Below, piece by piece: positions 1 to 8,459 of a stretch of DNA of 64,000 nt (positions are counted from its first letter, which is position 1; each line of letters starts with the position of its first letter). This DNA comes from Galbibacter mesophilus (GTDB lineage Bacteria > Bacteroidota > Bacteroidia > Flavobacteriales > Flavobacteriaceae): positions 1,302,001-1,366,000 of the forward strand of contig NZ_JAMQVC010000001.1 in NCBI RefSeq assembly GCF_023721415.1. Direction: 5' to 3'. The translations under genes and the position numbers were made by a program. The notes under the pieces are model-generated. The model was not told the DNA's origin. It made no database searches and worked only from the letters and a program-made list of their open reading frames with translations.

Positions 1-583
1 TTTGTACCCTTTCGGTAACAGGAAATTTTTTACCCCAAAAGATAAGTCCGTAAATAATTAAAGGAACATAAAGTAGACCTACCATAATCTGCCATCCTAG
101 TCCCATTACATCCATAACGAGCCATCCCATTAAAGCACCGATAACGATACCTCCAGGGAACCAAACGTGAAATCGGTTAAGCATTTTGGTCTTTTTGTTT
201 GGAAACATAGAGGCTACCATAGGATTGAACGCCGCTTCCACCATTCCATTTCCGATTCCTACAAAAAGTGTTGCGATAAAAAGCGAATTCATATCGTAGG
301 CCAAAATAGTTAGAGTAATACCAATAGCGTGCGTTATAAAAGCAATCCAAGCAATTTTCTTAATTCCCAGTCGGTCTACCAGTGGCCCCCCGAAAATCAT
401 GGCAAGGGTAAAGCCCCAAAATGCAGGCGCAAAGGCAGTTCCTATTTGTTCTAAATTAAGTCCAACGCCATCTGGGCCAAAAACCAATTCCAGTTTTGCC
501 CTAATTGCAAATGTCATTGAGGTTACCACCAAGGCTATGCAGGAGCCAATAAATAATTTTTGCTTGTTTATGTTTTCTTCCAT
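1..583 (-). CDS. MFS transporter, N-terminal part (cut by window edge)
   Basis: About 194 residues are visible, starting MEENINKQKLFIG and running off the left edge, so the C-terminal half is missing. The sequence is a series of hydrophobic helices, and the short loop GGPLVDRLGIKK matches the conserved cytoplasmic loop between helices 2 and 3 of major facilitator proteins. A second typical stretch is GIGNGMVEAAFNPMVASMFP, of the kind seen in sugar or nucleoside-type MFS members. It should be an inner-membrane secondary transporter; the substrate cannot be read from this fragment. The start at 583 is the first ATG of the open frame. An inverted repeat (630-667) lies just upstream and might be an operator. 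Confidence 0.85.
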   Translation of the reverse strand, partial: MEENINKQKLFIGSCIALVVTSMTFAIRAKLELVFGPDGVGLNLEQIGTAFAPAFWGFTLAMIFGGPLVDRLGIKKIAWIAFITHAIGITLTILAYDMNSLFIATLFVGIGNGMVEAAFNPMVASMFPNKKTKMLNRFHVWFPGGIVIGALMGWLVMDVMGLGWQIMVGLLYVPLIIYGLIFWGKKFPVTERVQ

Positions 584-629
584 CGTTTAGTGTAGTTTTG
601 GTTATTCGTATTTTAGATTGCTCGAAATA

Positions 630-667
630 TCGCCGTAATTTATAATGTATTCTGAAAAATACGGCGA
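630..667. promoter_or_regulatory. Inverted repeat upstream of the MFS gene
   Basis: TCGCCGTA (630-637) and TACGGCGA (660-667) are a perfect 8-base inverted repeat separated by 22 AT-rich bases. It stands out because the flanking DNA is very poor in G and C. It lies 47-84 bases upstream of the MFS start codon on the - strand, where an operator or leader hairpin would be expected. No regulator gene is adjacent, so the role is a guess. Confidence 0.3.
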
Positions 668-812
668 AAACTTTTGCAAAATAGTAAATATTTATAAATA
701 ATAGTCATATTGACTTTTTGATTCTGATTTTGTTTGAAAAGTTTTAGCACATATATTGTTAATTTATGAAGCTCTGGTTTAAAATAGCATTGAAATTAGC
801 TACTAAAAAACT

Positions 813-971
813 CCTTATCCCCAGAATAGTAATCAAAAGCTCCGAAAACAGGAGCGTAGGCACGGAGCGACGCGGAGTTTTGATTACGGTTTTTCGACTT
901 AATGGTCGAAAAAATTCCTTGGATAAGGCGCCCTTTTCTTTGTTTCGTTTCTTTTGGGCGAGCAAAAGAAA
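813..971. repeat. Multi-hairpin intergenic element (REP-like or structured RNA)
   Basis: Several inverted repeats nest here. CCTTATCC (813-820) pairs with GGATAAGG (921-928) as an outer stem. TAATCAAAAGCTCCG (830-844) pairs with CGGAGTTTTGATTA (873-886), with one bulge. TTTTCGAC (891-898) pairs with GTCGAAAA (905-912). Together these make a three-way junction. A further hairpin, TTTCTTTTG (948-956) with CAAAAGAAA (963-971), follows. From memory, sequences like the last hairpin recur between genes in many Flavobacteriaceae genomes and are often mis-annotated as tiny proteins. I therefore read this as an interspersed repeat rather than a gene; a structured RNA is the alternative. Confidence 0.55.
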
Positions 972-1037
972 TGAAAGGATATTATACAAATTCACAACAA
1001 CAATATTCATAAGCACAAATTTAAACTAGAGCAATTT

Positions 1038-1754
1038 ATGATTGTAACAACCAAAGCCATAGTATTATCTGCTCTAAGGTACGGGGATACAAGTTTAATT
1101 GTACGTCTGTTCAGTGAGAGTGATGGAGTGAAATCCTATATGCTAAAAGGAGTGCTTGCATCTAAAAAAGGAAAAATTAAGAAAGGATACTTTCAGCCGT
1201 TAACGCAACTGGAAGTAGTTGCCAACCATAAAAACAAAGGTACTTTGGAGAGTTTGAGGGATGTTAAATTGACAACTTCTTACGAAACTTTGCAAACCGA
1301 TGTACTTAAAAGCTCCATGGCCTTGTTCTTATCAGAAATGTTGGTGGTTTCGCTTCAGGAGGAGGAAGAGAATAAGCCGCTTTTTAATTTTCTTAGCTAT
1401 TCTTTTGATTGGTTGGATAGGTCGGAAGAAATAGCCAATTTTCATATTTCGTTTTTAGTGCAGCTCACACAATACTTGGGTTTTTACCCCGATGATTCCA
1501 ATATTAATCTTCCTTATTTTGATTTAACTGAAGGCGAATTTGTGCCAACACTTTACAATGAAGTCATGGAAGGAGCACCCTTATTGGCTTTTAAGCAGCT
1601 TTTAAATGCAGATTTTGATGCTTCAAAAGAAGTTAAGATGAATAGACAAACGAGAGCCGCTTTATTAAATCATTTGATTCGTTTTTATCAACTTCATTTA
1701 AACGATTTTAAAAAGCCGAGATCACTTGAAATACTTCAGCAGGTATTTGGCTGA
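1038..1754 (+). CDS. recO: DNA repair protein RecO
   Basis: RecO works with RecF and RecR to load RecA onto SSB-coated single-stranded DNA in recombinational repair. The 238-residue product has the usual size. It begins with the family's OB-fold N-terminus (MIVTTKAIVLSALRYGDTS, then SYMLKGV), followed by the helical region. No zinc-finger cysteines are seen, as in other Bacteroidota RecO proteins. It stands alone between the hairpin element and the ileS leader, and no terminator is evident after it. The ATG at 1038 matches the conserved N-terminus. Confidence 0.93.
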   Translation: MIVTTKAIVLSALRYGDTSLIVRLFSESDGVKSYMLKGVLASKKGKIKKGYFQPLTQLEVVANHKNKGTLESLRDVKLTTSYETLQTDVLKSSMALFLSEMLVVSLQEEEENKPLFNFLSYSFDWLDRSEEIANFHISFLVQLTQYLGFYPDDSNINLPYFDLTEGEFVPTLYNEVMEGAPLLAFKQLLNADFDASKEVKMNRQTRAALLNHLIRFYQLHLNDFKKPRSLEILQQVFG

Positions 1755-2098
1755 TTTCTCCTTTTTCTTCCGAAGAAATGTATGCTCTAGTCTAGATAAA
1801 GATTAAAGCTATTCATGATTAAAAATCTTATCGCCACATGAAATCTCTTCTTTTTTCATGTAGTAAAGCAGTCTTGAATCTTTTGCCGAACAGTGTGTTA
1901 AAATAGTGTAAGTGTAAAGCTTACCTTATATTACCATTATATTGCGGTGAAATCTGTTTTATTGCGGCGCTTTTAATTATTATGAGGTATGTCAATTCAC
2001 TGGAATTTAGTAATTTTGCCAACTTTAATCCCTCAAAGGGTTTATGTTTACACGTTTTTTGTAAAAGCGAATTAAGAAGGTTAACCGATTAGATATAA
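1755..2098 (+). other. Leader/intergenic region before ileS
   Basis: This 344-base gap has no credible gene. ACATGAA (1836-1842) and TTCATGT (1855-1861) form a short hairpin that may end recO transcription, as a run of T lies in its loop. A perfect -7 box, TAATTTTG, lies at 2011-2018. Together these suggest an ileS transcript with a leader of roughly 75 bases. Confidence 0.4.
2011..2018 (+). promoter_or_regulatory. Probable -7 box of the ileS promoter
   Basis: TAATTTTG matches the Bacteroidota -7 consensus TAnnTTTG exactly and lies about 80 bases before the ileS start codon. I see no good TTG-type -33 box at the expected distance, so the call rests on the -7 box alone. Confidence 0.4.
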
Positions 2099-5000
2099 AT
2101 GAAGTTTACAGAATATAAAGGATTGGATTTGCCTAAAACGGCAGAAGAAGTACTGAAGTTTTGGGAAGAGCAGGCTATTTTTGAAAAAAGTATTTCAACA
2201 AGAGAAGGGAAAGAACCGTTCGTTTTTTTCGAGGGGCCTCCTTCGGCCAATGGTTTGCCAGGAATCCACCATGTAATGGCACGCGCTATTAAAGATATTT
2301 TCTGTCGATATAAAACTCAAAAAGGATATCAGGTAAAAAGAAAAGCTGGGTGGGATACCCACGGCTTACCTGTAGAATTGGGTGTTGAGAAAGAATTGGG
2401 AATCACCAAAGAAGACATTGGTACTAAAATTTCCGTAGAAGATTATAACGAAGCTTGTAAAAAAGCGGTAATGCGTTATACCGATATTTGGAACGATATG
2501 ACGCGCAAGATTGGTTATTGGGTAGATATGGACGATCCATACATTACCTACAAACCAAAATATATGGAAAGCGTTTGGTGGCTGCTAAAGCAGATCTATG
2601 ACAAGGATTTAATGTACAAAGGATACACCATTCAGCCATATTCTCCTAAAGCGGGTACAGGGTTAAGTTCCCATGAAGTTAACCAACCCGGAGCGTATCA
2701 AGATGTTACCGACACTACAATAGTGGCGCAGTTCAAAGCGAAAGATGAAACTTTACCGGAATTTTTAAAAGGATTTGGAACTATTCATTTCTTGGCTTGG
2801 ACAACCACACCGTGGACGCTTCCGTCGAACACAGCGCTAACGGTTGGGCCTAAAATTGATTATGTGTTGGTAAAAACATTTAATCAATATACCCACGAGC
2901 CTGTAAATGTTGTGGTGGCAAAACCTTTATTGAAAAAACAGTTTTCTGGAAAATACTTCGAAGCAACCGACGAAGATTTTGGTAAGTATGAAGCCGGAGC
3001 TAAAAAAATTCCATTCCAAGTTATTGCTGAAGGAAAAGGTGCCGATATGGTTGGAGCGGAGTATGAGCAATTGCTTACTTATGCTTTGCCGTATCAAAAT
3101 CCGGAAAACGCTTTTAGGGTAATCAGCGGTGATTTTGTTACTACGGAAGACGGTACAGGTATTGTACATACGGCTCCGACTTTTGGTGCGGACGATGCCA
3201 AGGTGGCCAAAGAAGCTACGCCAGAAGTGCCGCCTATGTTGGTGCTTGACCTTAATGGAAATCCGGTACCTTTGGTAGATTTACAAGGACGTTTTAGAGC
3301 GGAACTTCCGGAAATAGGCGGAAAATACGTTAAAAACGAATATTATACTGATGGTGAAGCGCCTGAGAAATCGGTCGATGTAGAGATTGCCATCAAATTG
3401 AAAGAAGAAAATAAAGCCTTTAAGGTTGAAAAATACGTCCATAGTTATCCACATTGTTGGAGAACGGACAAACCTGTTCTGTACTACCCGCTCGATTCTT
3501 GGTTTATTAAAGTTACCGAGGTAAAAGAGCGCATGTACGAACTTAATAAAACTATCAATTGGAAACCAAAGGCAACAGGCGAAGGCCGTTTTGGAAATTG
3601 GTTGCAAAATGCCAATGACTGGAATTTATCGCGGTCCCGTTTCTGGGGAATCCCTTTACCAATTTGGCGTACCGAAGATGGCAAAGAGGAGATCGTTATT
3701 GGTTCTATTGAAGAGTTGAAAGATGAGATGGAAAAATCGGTAGCTGCCGGTTTTATGGATGCTGATATTTTTGAAGGTTTTGAAGTAGGGAATATGAGTG
3801 AAGAGAACTACGACAAAGTTGATCTTCATAAAAATGTGGTCGATAAAATTACATTGGTTTCTCCTTCCGGAAAACCGATGAAAAGAGAAGCCGACCTTAT
3901 TGACGTATGGTTCGACTCTGGTTCCATGCCTTACGCGCAATGGCATTACCCTTTTGAAGCCCTCCCGAAGATTGACGATGGACAGGCGTATCCTGCGGAT
4001 TATATCGCTGAAGGTGTGGATCAAACAAGGGGCTGGTTTTATACCTTACACGCTATCGGGACGATGGTTTTCGATTCGGTTGCCTATAAAAACGTGGTTT
4101 CAAATGGTCTTGTTTTGGATAAAAACGGACAAAAAATGTCTAAGCGTCTAGGAAATGCTGTTGATCCTTTTGAAACGTTAAAAGAATACGGTCCAGATGC
4201 TACCCGTTGGTACATGATTTCCAACGCCAATCCTTGGGATAACTTAAAGTTTGATTTGGAAGGGATTGCTGAGGTGCGTAGAAAATTCTTCGGAACACTT
4301 TACAATACTTATTCGTTTTTCAGTTTATATGCCAATATTGATAACTTTACTTATGCGGAAGATGATATTCCGTTAGAAGAGCGACCAGAAATAGATCGAT
4401 GGATTCTTTCAGAATTAAACACACTCATCAAAAAAGTAGATGAGGCCTATGCTGATTACGAGCCAACAAAAGCAACACGTGCTATATCTGACTTTGTTCA
4501 GGAGAATTTAAGTAACTGGTACGTACGTTTATGCAGAAGACGTTTTTGGAAAGGAGATTATGAAAAAGATAAGATTTCTGCCTACCAAACGTTATATACT
4601 TGCCTTTTAACAGTTGCAAAGTTAGGCGCACCCGTGGCTCCTTTTTATATGGATCAGTTGTACAAAGACTTGATAGCTGCCACAGGTAAGGAGAAATTCG
4701 AGAGTGTGCACTTGGCAGATTTCCCTGAATTTGTAGAAAACTTTGTTGATAAGTTGTTAGAGGGAAGAATGGAGAAGGCGCAGATAGTTTCCTCTTTAGT
4801 GTTGTCGCTTCGGAAGAAAGAAATGATTAAAGTGCGTCAACCTTTGCAAAGGGTAATGATTCCGGTGCTTGACGAGTCTCAGAAAGAGGAAATTCAGGCA
4901 GTTGAAGCATTAATAAAATCAGAGGTAAACGTAAAAGAAATTGAATTAATTGATGATGCTTCAGGACTATTAGTCAAGCAAATAAAGCCTAATTTTAAAG

Positions 5001-5494
5001 TTTTAGGCCCACGTTTCGGAAAAGATATGAAGCTGATTGTCAGTGAAATAGCGAAATTTGGTCAACCTGAAATTCAGAAAATAGAAAAGGATGGTGAGAT
5101 TGCTATTGAAATTAACGGGAAAAATAGTACTTTAGGGATCGATGAAGTGGAGATTTCATCACAAGATATAGAGGGGTGGTTGGTAGCCAGTTCAGGGCCA
5201 ATCACGGTAGCACTAGATGTTACCATTACCGATGATTTGCGAAACGAAGGCGTAGCGAGAGAGTTGGTAAACCGTATTCAAAACCTCCGTAAGGATTCTG
5301 GTTTTGATGTGACTGATAAAATCGATGTGAAGCTGCAGAAGGATGGGTTTCTAGAAAAGGCTGTTAAGAACAATTTGGAATATATTAAAGCGGAAACCCT
5401 AACAGCAGAGCTTGATTTCGAGGAAACGCTCAACAATGGTACGGAAATTGCCTTTGATGAGGTGAACACCAAATTAATCATTCAAAAACATTAG
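2099..5494 (+). CDS. ileS: Isoleucyl-tRNA synthetase
   Basis: This class I synthetase charges tRNA-Ile in the cytoplasm. At 1131 residues it is of the long bacterial/eukaryote-like IleS type. The HIGH signature appears as GIHH (residues 55-58) after the stretch FFEGPPSANGLP. The signature KMSKR is at residues 679-683. The editing domain is present between them (WTTTPWTLPSNTAL, and GTGIVHTAPTFGADD), and an anticodon-binding domain follows. The C-terminal extension (ISSQDIEGWLVASSGPITVALD) is typical of the long type. It is followed after 4 bases by the DksA-like gene, so the two are probably co-transcribed, ending at the terminator near 5905. Confidence 0.97.
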   Translation: MKFTEYKGLDLPKTAEEVLKFWEEQAIFEKSISTREGKEPFVFFEGPPSANGLPGIHHVMARAIKDIFCRYKTQKGYQVKRKAGWDTHGLPVELGVEKELGITKEDIGTKISVEDYNEACKKAVMRYTDIWNDMTRKIGYWVDMDDPYITYKPKYMESVWWLLKQIYDKDLMYKGYTIQPYSPKAGTGLSSHEVNQPGAYQDVTDTTIVAQFKAKDETLPEFLKGFGTIHFLAWTTTPWTLPSNTALTVGPKIDYVLVKTFNQYTHEPVNVVVAKPLLKKQFSGKYFEATDEDFGKYEAGAKKIPFQVIAEGKGADMVGAEYEQLLTYALPYQNPENAFRVISGDFVTTEDGTGIVHTAPTFGADDAKVAKEATPEVPPMLVLDLNGNPVPLVDLQGRFRAELPEIGGKYVKNEYYTDGEAPEKSVDVEIAIKLKEENKAFKVEKYVHSYPHCWRTDKPVLYYPLDSWFIKVTEVKERMYELNKTINWKPKATGEGRFGNWLQNANDWNLSRSRFWGIPLPIWRTEDGKEEIVIGSIEELKDEMEKSVAAGFMDADIFEGFEVGNMSEENYDKVDLHKNVVDKITLVSPSGKPMKREADLIDVWFDSGSMPYAQWHYPFEALPKIDDGQAYPADYIAEGVDQTRGWFYTLHAIGTMVFDSVAYKNVVSNGLVLDKNGQKMSKRLGNAVDPFETLKEYGPDATRWYMISNANPWDNLKFDLEGIAEVRRKFFGTLYNTYSFFSLYANIDNFTYAEDDIPLEERPEIDRWILSELNTLIKKVDEAYADYEPTKATRAISDFVQENLSNWYVRLCRRRFWKGDYEKDKISAYQTLYTCLLTVAKLGAPVAPFYMDQLYKDLIAATGKEKFESVHLADFPEFVENFVDKLLEGRMEKAQIVSSLVLSLRKKEMIKVRQPLQRVMIPVLDESQKEEIQAVEALIKSEVNVKEIELIDDASGLLVKQIKPNFKVLGPRFGKDMKLIVSEIAKFGQPEIQKIEKDGEIAIEINGKNSTLGIDEVEISSQDIEGWLVASSGPITVALDVTITDDLRNEGVARELVNRIQNLRKDSGFDVTDKIDVKLQKDGFLEKAVKNNLEYIKAETLTAELDFEETLNNGTEIAFDEVNTKLIIQKH

Positions 5495-5498
5495 TACA

Positions 5499-5882
5499 AT
5501 GGAAACAGACATTAAAGTTAGATATTCAGATAAAGACTTAGCAGAATTTAGAGAGCTTATAGAAGCTAAAATGGAAAAAGCCTATCAAGATTTGGAACTT
5601 TTAAAGAGTTCTTATAAAAACGATGGGAATAATGGAACTGACGACACATCGCCTACATTTAAGGCTTTTGAAGAAGGTTCGGAGACCATGAGTAGGGAAG
5701 CGAACACGCAACTTGCTTTGCGTCAGGAAAAATTTATTCGTGATTTAAAGAATGCTTTGGTGCGTATTGAAAACAAAACATACGGCATTTGTAGGGTAAC
5801 CGGTAAGCTTATCAACAAGGATCGTCTAAAATTAGTACCGCACGCTACATTAAGTATTGAAGCAAAAAATATGCAGTCTTAA
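5499..5882 (+). CDS. DksA/TraR-family protein with degenerate zinc finger
   Basis: The 127-residue protein has an N-terminal coiled-coil part and the C-terminal DksA/TraR signature YGICRVTGKLINKDRL followed by PHATLSIEAK. Members of this family bind in the RNA polymerase secondary channel and modulate initiation together with ppGpp. Only one of the four zinc-binding cysteines remains (in YGIC); the others are replaced by Thr, Ser and Ala. From memory this Cys-poor form is usual in Flavobacteriia. The gene sits 4 bases after ileS and before lspA. The role in RNA polymerase control is inferred from the family. Confidence 0.85.
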   Translation: METDIKVRYSDKDLAEFRELIEAKMEKAYQDLELLKSSYKNDGNNGTDDTSPTFKAFEEGSETMSREANTQLALRQEKFIRDLKNALVRIENKTYGICRVTGKLINKDRLKLVPHATLSIEAKNMQS

Positions 5883-5904
5883 TAATAGTTGTAAATAATA
5901 GAAT

Positions 5905-5933
5905 AAAAAACGCTCTGTTGTAGGGCGTTTTTT
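5905..5933 (+). terminator. Rho-independent terminator after ileS-dksA
   Basis: AAAAAACGCTCT, loop GTTGT, then AGGGCGTTTTTT form a 12-bp stem with one T-G pair, followed by further Ts. It lies 23 bases after the DksA-like stop codon. Confidence 0.85.
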
Positions 5934-5954
5934 GTTTTTACACCGCATTTGAAA

Positions 5955-6576
5955 ATGAAATACCTGTTGATTATTTTGACGATGTTGCAAGGAGGTTGGG
6001 TAATAGGACAAAAATCAGTTGAGAAATCTGTAGACGTTACCAGTGTTTCAAAAATTGTCCTAGACGCTTCAAATCTTTTTGGTGTTTCGTTATCCACTAT
6101 CAAAGGGAGTCAGGTTTTCTTGGATACCCAAATGGAAGGAGAATATCAGGAAAAGTATATAAATTCAGTAAAAAAAGAAGGAACAACACTTTATATTGGT
6201 GTAGAGCGTGCGCCAGCATTTCATGATATTAATGATAAGTTGAGTGCGCACAAAGTTGTTTCTGTTCATTTGGATATCGCTGTTCCAGAATTTAAAGAGG
6301 TAGTGGTTTATGGAGATTACACCAGCATTTCAGCACGTGGAAAGTATAAATTACTGGAATTATCCACTCGAAATAAACCTATTACAATCGGTTGAAGCGA
6401 ATCTTGTAAAATCTACGACCCAAACGGGCGCTATTTATGTAAAGCAGGATGAAGGTGTCATCGATGCCACTTCCAAATACGGAAATGTATTTCGGGAGGG
6501 TAATTTGCGAAATGGGTTCAGTAGGTTTGAATTAAATTCGATCAGTGGAAACATTTACATTCAAAAAACAGAATAA
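5955..6576 (+). pseudogene. Exported beta-rich protein (DUF4097/DUF2807-like), frameshifted
   Basis: Two overlapping frames together make one plausible protein. The first (5955-6395) begins with a signal peptide, MKYLLIILTMLQGGWVIGQ, and continues with alternating short strands. The second (visible from about 6310 to 6576) carries the C-terminal half, with strands such as GAIYVKQDEGVIDATSKYGN and a clean stop. Dropping one base near 6361-6365 (TATCCACTCG) would join them as ELS-LEINLLQSVEAN. The repeated strand pattern resembles putative auto-transporter adhesin-like proteins of the DUF2807/DUF4097 kind; that assignment is tentative. An earlier TTG at 5949 is in frame, but ATG 5955 gives the better signal peptide. 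A true mutation or a sequencing error would look the same. Confidence 0.6.
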
Positions 6577-6644
6577 TATCCTTATTTTTACCGCCTTAAA
6601 AAATAGATAATCAGCGTAAGCTGAAATAGACGATTATTTAAAAG

Positions 6645-7286
6645 ATGTCATTAAAAAAAGCAACCTTCATTATAATATTGGTTCTATTGATAGACCAAAT
6701 TTCCAAAATTTACGTAAAAACAAACTTTGTACTCGGTGAATATGTAGAAGTTTTCAGTTGGTTTAAAATTCTGTTTATTGAAAATGAAGGTGCTGCTTGG
6801 GGAACGAAGATAAGTGATATCATTCCAGTGGTTTCTGATGAGGTTGGAAAACTTATTCTAACTGTTTTCAGGTTGTTTGCCATTTGCGGTATTGCTTATT
6901 GGTTGTACGATTCCATTCGTAAAAACGCAACCCCCACGCTAGTTTTAGCGATTGCCCTGATTTTTTCCGGAGCGTTGGGAAATATTATTGATTCCGTTTT
7001 TTATGGGGTCATTTTTAACGATAGCTATGGGCAAGTAGCTACATTATTTTCTGAAGAGCCTTATGGAACACTGTTTCATGGAAAAGTGGTAGATATGCTT
7101 CATTTCCCAATGATTGACACTACGTTGCCAGAGTGGTTCCCTATTTGGGGCGGAAATAACTTTAGGTTTTTTGAGCCTGTTTTTAATATCGCAGATTCAG
7201 CTATAAGTATTGGTGTAGGAATTTTATTGGTGTTCAATAAAAAAGCGTTTCCAAAAGATCCAGGAGTTATGGCAAAAAAGCGATAA
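6645..7286 (+). CDS. lspA: Lipoprotein signal peptidase (signal peptidase II)
   Basis: LspA is the inner-membrane aspartyl protease that removes the signal peptide from prolipoproteins after lipidation. Four hydrophobic segments are visible. Both catalytic aspartates are present, in GNIIDS (D116) and NIADS (D184). At 213 residues it is longer than the roughly 160-170 of the E. coli enzyme. The extra length lies between the two catalytic motifs (about residues 120-175), a feature I associate with Bacteroidota LspA. Many lipoproteins in this window depend on it (14.5, 31.3, 34.9, 36.6 and 52.4 kb). It converges on the cyclo-ligase gene, with 6 bases between the stops. Confidence 0.95.
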   Translation: MSLKKATFIIILVLLIDQISKIYVKTNFVLGEYVEVFSWFKILFIENEGAAWGTKISDIIPVVSDEVGKLILTVFRLFAICGIAYWLYDSIRKNATPTLVLAIALIFSGALGNIIDSVFYGVIFNDSYGQVATLFSEEPYGTLFHGKVVDMLHFPMIDTTLPEWFPIWGGNNFRFFEPVFNIADSAISIGVGILLVFNKKAFPKDPGVMAKKR

Positions 7287-7292
7287 TTTGTT

Positions 7293-7856
7293 CTAGAACT
7301 TTATAATCTTTTCTGGAGTTACACAGAAATCCAATGCGATATCTTGTATAGATACATCTTCAATTTTTTCTTCAGGAGGAAAAAATGATAGTCCGATTTT
7401 AATTACATTCTTGTTGCAAGAAGCTAAAAACCTATCGTAGAATCCTTTTCCGTAGCCAATTCGGTTACCTTGTTTGTCGTAAGCTAGCAGTGGGATGAAA
7501 ACGACTTCAATCTTTTTATTAGGAATTTCAATACCATCTACAGGCTCTGGAATGCCGTATGGGTTAACTTTAATTTTGGTGTTGTCTGTTAGGAGATAAT
7601 TTATCAGTTCTCCTGTTTCAAAATTACTTTTGGAAATAACAACCTCTTTGTCCTTGCCTTGAAGAATACTTAAAATGTAAGAAGTGTCTATTTCTTTTTG
7701 TTTTTCAATGCTAAGAAATAGATGAAAATATGTTTTGTCCCAAATTGGGAGTGGTAAAAGTTGGTTGGCAATGGCAATACTAAAATCTTCAATATTGCTT
7801 GGAGTGAGTAAAGAACGTTTATTTTTATACTGTAAACGAAGTTCAGTTTTGTTCAT
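7293..7856 (-). CDS. 5-formyltetrahydrofolate cyclo-ligase
   Basis: The enzyme uses ATP to convert 5-formyl-THF to 5,10-methenyl-THF, recovering folate for one-carbon metabolism. The 187-residue length fits the family. Its C-terminal signature is clear: VVFIPLLAYDKQGNRIGYG followed by KGFYDRFL, the ATP and substrate loop. The N-terminal NKTELRLQYKNKR stretch with basic residues is also typical. The receiver gene lies 3 bases upstream on the same strand, so the two are probably one transcript. Start ATG 7856 is the first in frame. Confidence 0.92.
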   Translation of the reverse strand: MNKTELRLQYKNKRSLLTPSNIEDFSIAIANQLLPLPIWDKTYFHLFLSIEKQKEIDTSYILSILQGKDKEVVISKSNFETGELINYLLTDNTKIKVNPYGIPEPVDGIEIPNKKIEVVFIPLLAYDKQGNRIGYGKGFYDRFLASCNKNVIKIGLSFFPPEEKIEDVSIQDIALDFCVTPEKIIKF

Positions 7857-7859
7857 TCA

Positions 7860-8267
7860 TTATACTTTTTCGAACATTTCTTCGAGTTCGCCTAGGGAAA
7901 TTGGTTTCACCCAATAATCCGAAACTTCTTCAAAAGCTTTTGCTCTTTCAATATCCTCGGGATTTATGGATGAGCTTACCACATATAAGGTTATGGGGTG
8001 GTTTAGTTCGCACTTTATTTTTACGAATTCCTCTAAAAACTGCCATCCATCCATAACTGGCATATTGAGGTCTAGTAAGATTACCTGCGGAAGTTTTTCT
8101 TTCTCAGGCTGTTCAAAAACCCCTTTAAAATAGGAATAGGCTTCGCTTCCGTTTTCGAATACCAAAAATTCTTTGCAAAGCTTTTTTATGTCCAATAAAC
8201 GAGAAAGCATCTTAACATAGAGCTTATCGTCATCTATAATGCACGCTAGGTCTATTTTGTGATTCAT
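7860..8267 (-). CDS. Single-domain response regulator (CheY-like receiver)
   Basis: The 135-residue protein is one receiver domain with no output domain. The acidic pocket is D12-D14, the phospho-acceptor is D66 in ILLDLNMPVMDGW, and the conserved lysine is K121 in YWVKP. Such stand-alone receivers pass phosphoryl groups in relays or control partners by direct contact. No histidine kinase is adjacent; the nearest in the window is the orphan kinase at 27.6 kb, and pairing them would be speculation. It ends 3 bases before the cyclo-ligase start. Confidence 0.9.
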   Translation of the reverse strand: MNHKIDLACIIDDDKLYVKMLSRLLDIKKLCKEFLVFENGSEAYSYFKGVFEQPEKEKLPQVILLDLNMPVMDGWQFLEEFVKIKCELNHPITLYVVSSSINPEDIERAKAFEEVSDYWVKPISLGELEEMFEKV

Positions 8268-8459
8268 GTAAGGTAATTGTTAGGGCTATAATTAAAAAAA
8301 TCAGCTGCTAAATATAGGTTTTTTTTAATAGTTGAGGGTAATAAAAAATTACAGTCCTCAAATTTTATTTAAAATAGATGATTTACACTAAAATAAGTAA
8401 TCTTTTTCATTCAAAAAAATAAAACGATGCAGTTCGGAATAGGTGCGAATTTTAATGGA

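Larger units (their letters stand above)
584..1037. other. Intergenic region between MFS gene and recO, no gene supported
   Basis: This 454-base gap lies between two divergent genes. It holds the inverted repeat at 630-667 and the multi-hairpin element at 813-971. Open frames of 85-87 codons exist on both strands over the element, but they read straight through its hairpins and I do not regard them as genes. A -7-like box, TAAATTTG on the - strand, lies near 1016-1023. It could start a transcript running leftward through the element, but no well-spaced -33 box goes with it. Confidence 0.5.

Noticed and set aside
766-1029. 87-codon frame on the + strand and 85-codon frame on the - strand over the hairpin element
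   Set aside because: Both run straight through the inverted repeats, and their products are of a type often called wrongly over this repeat.
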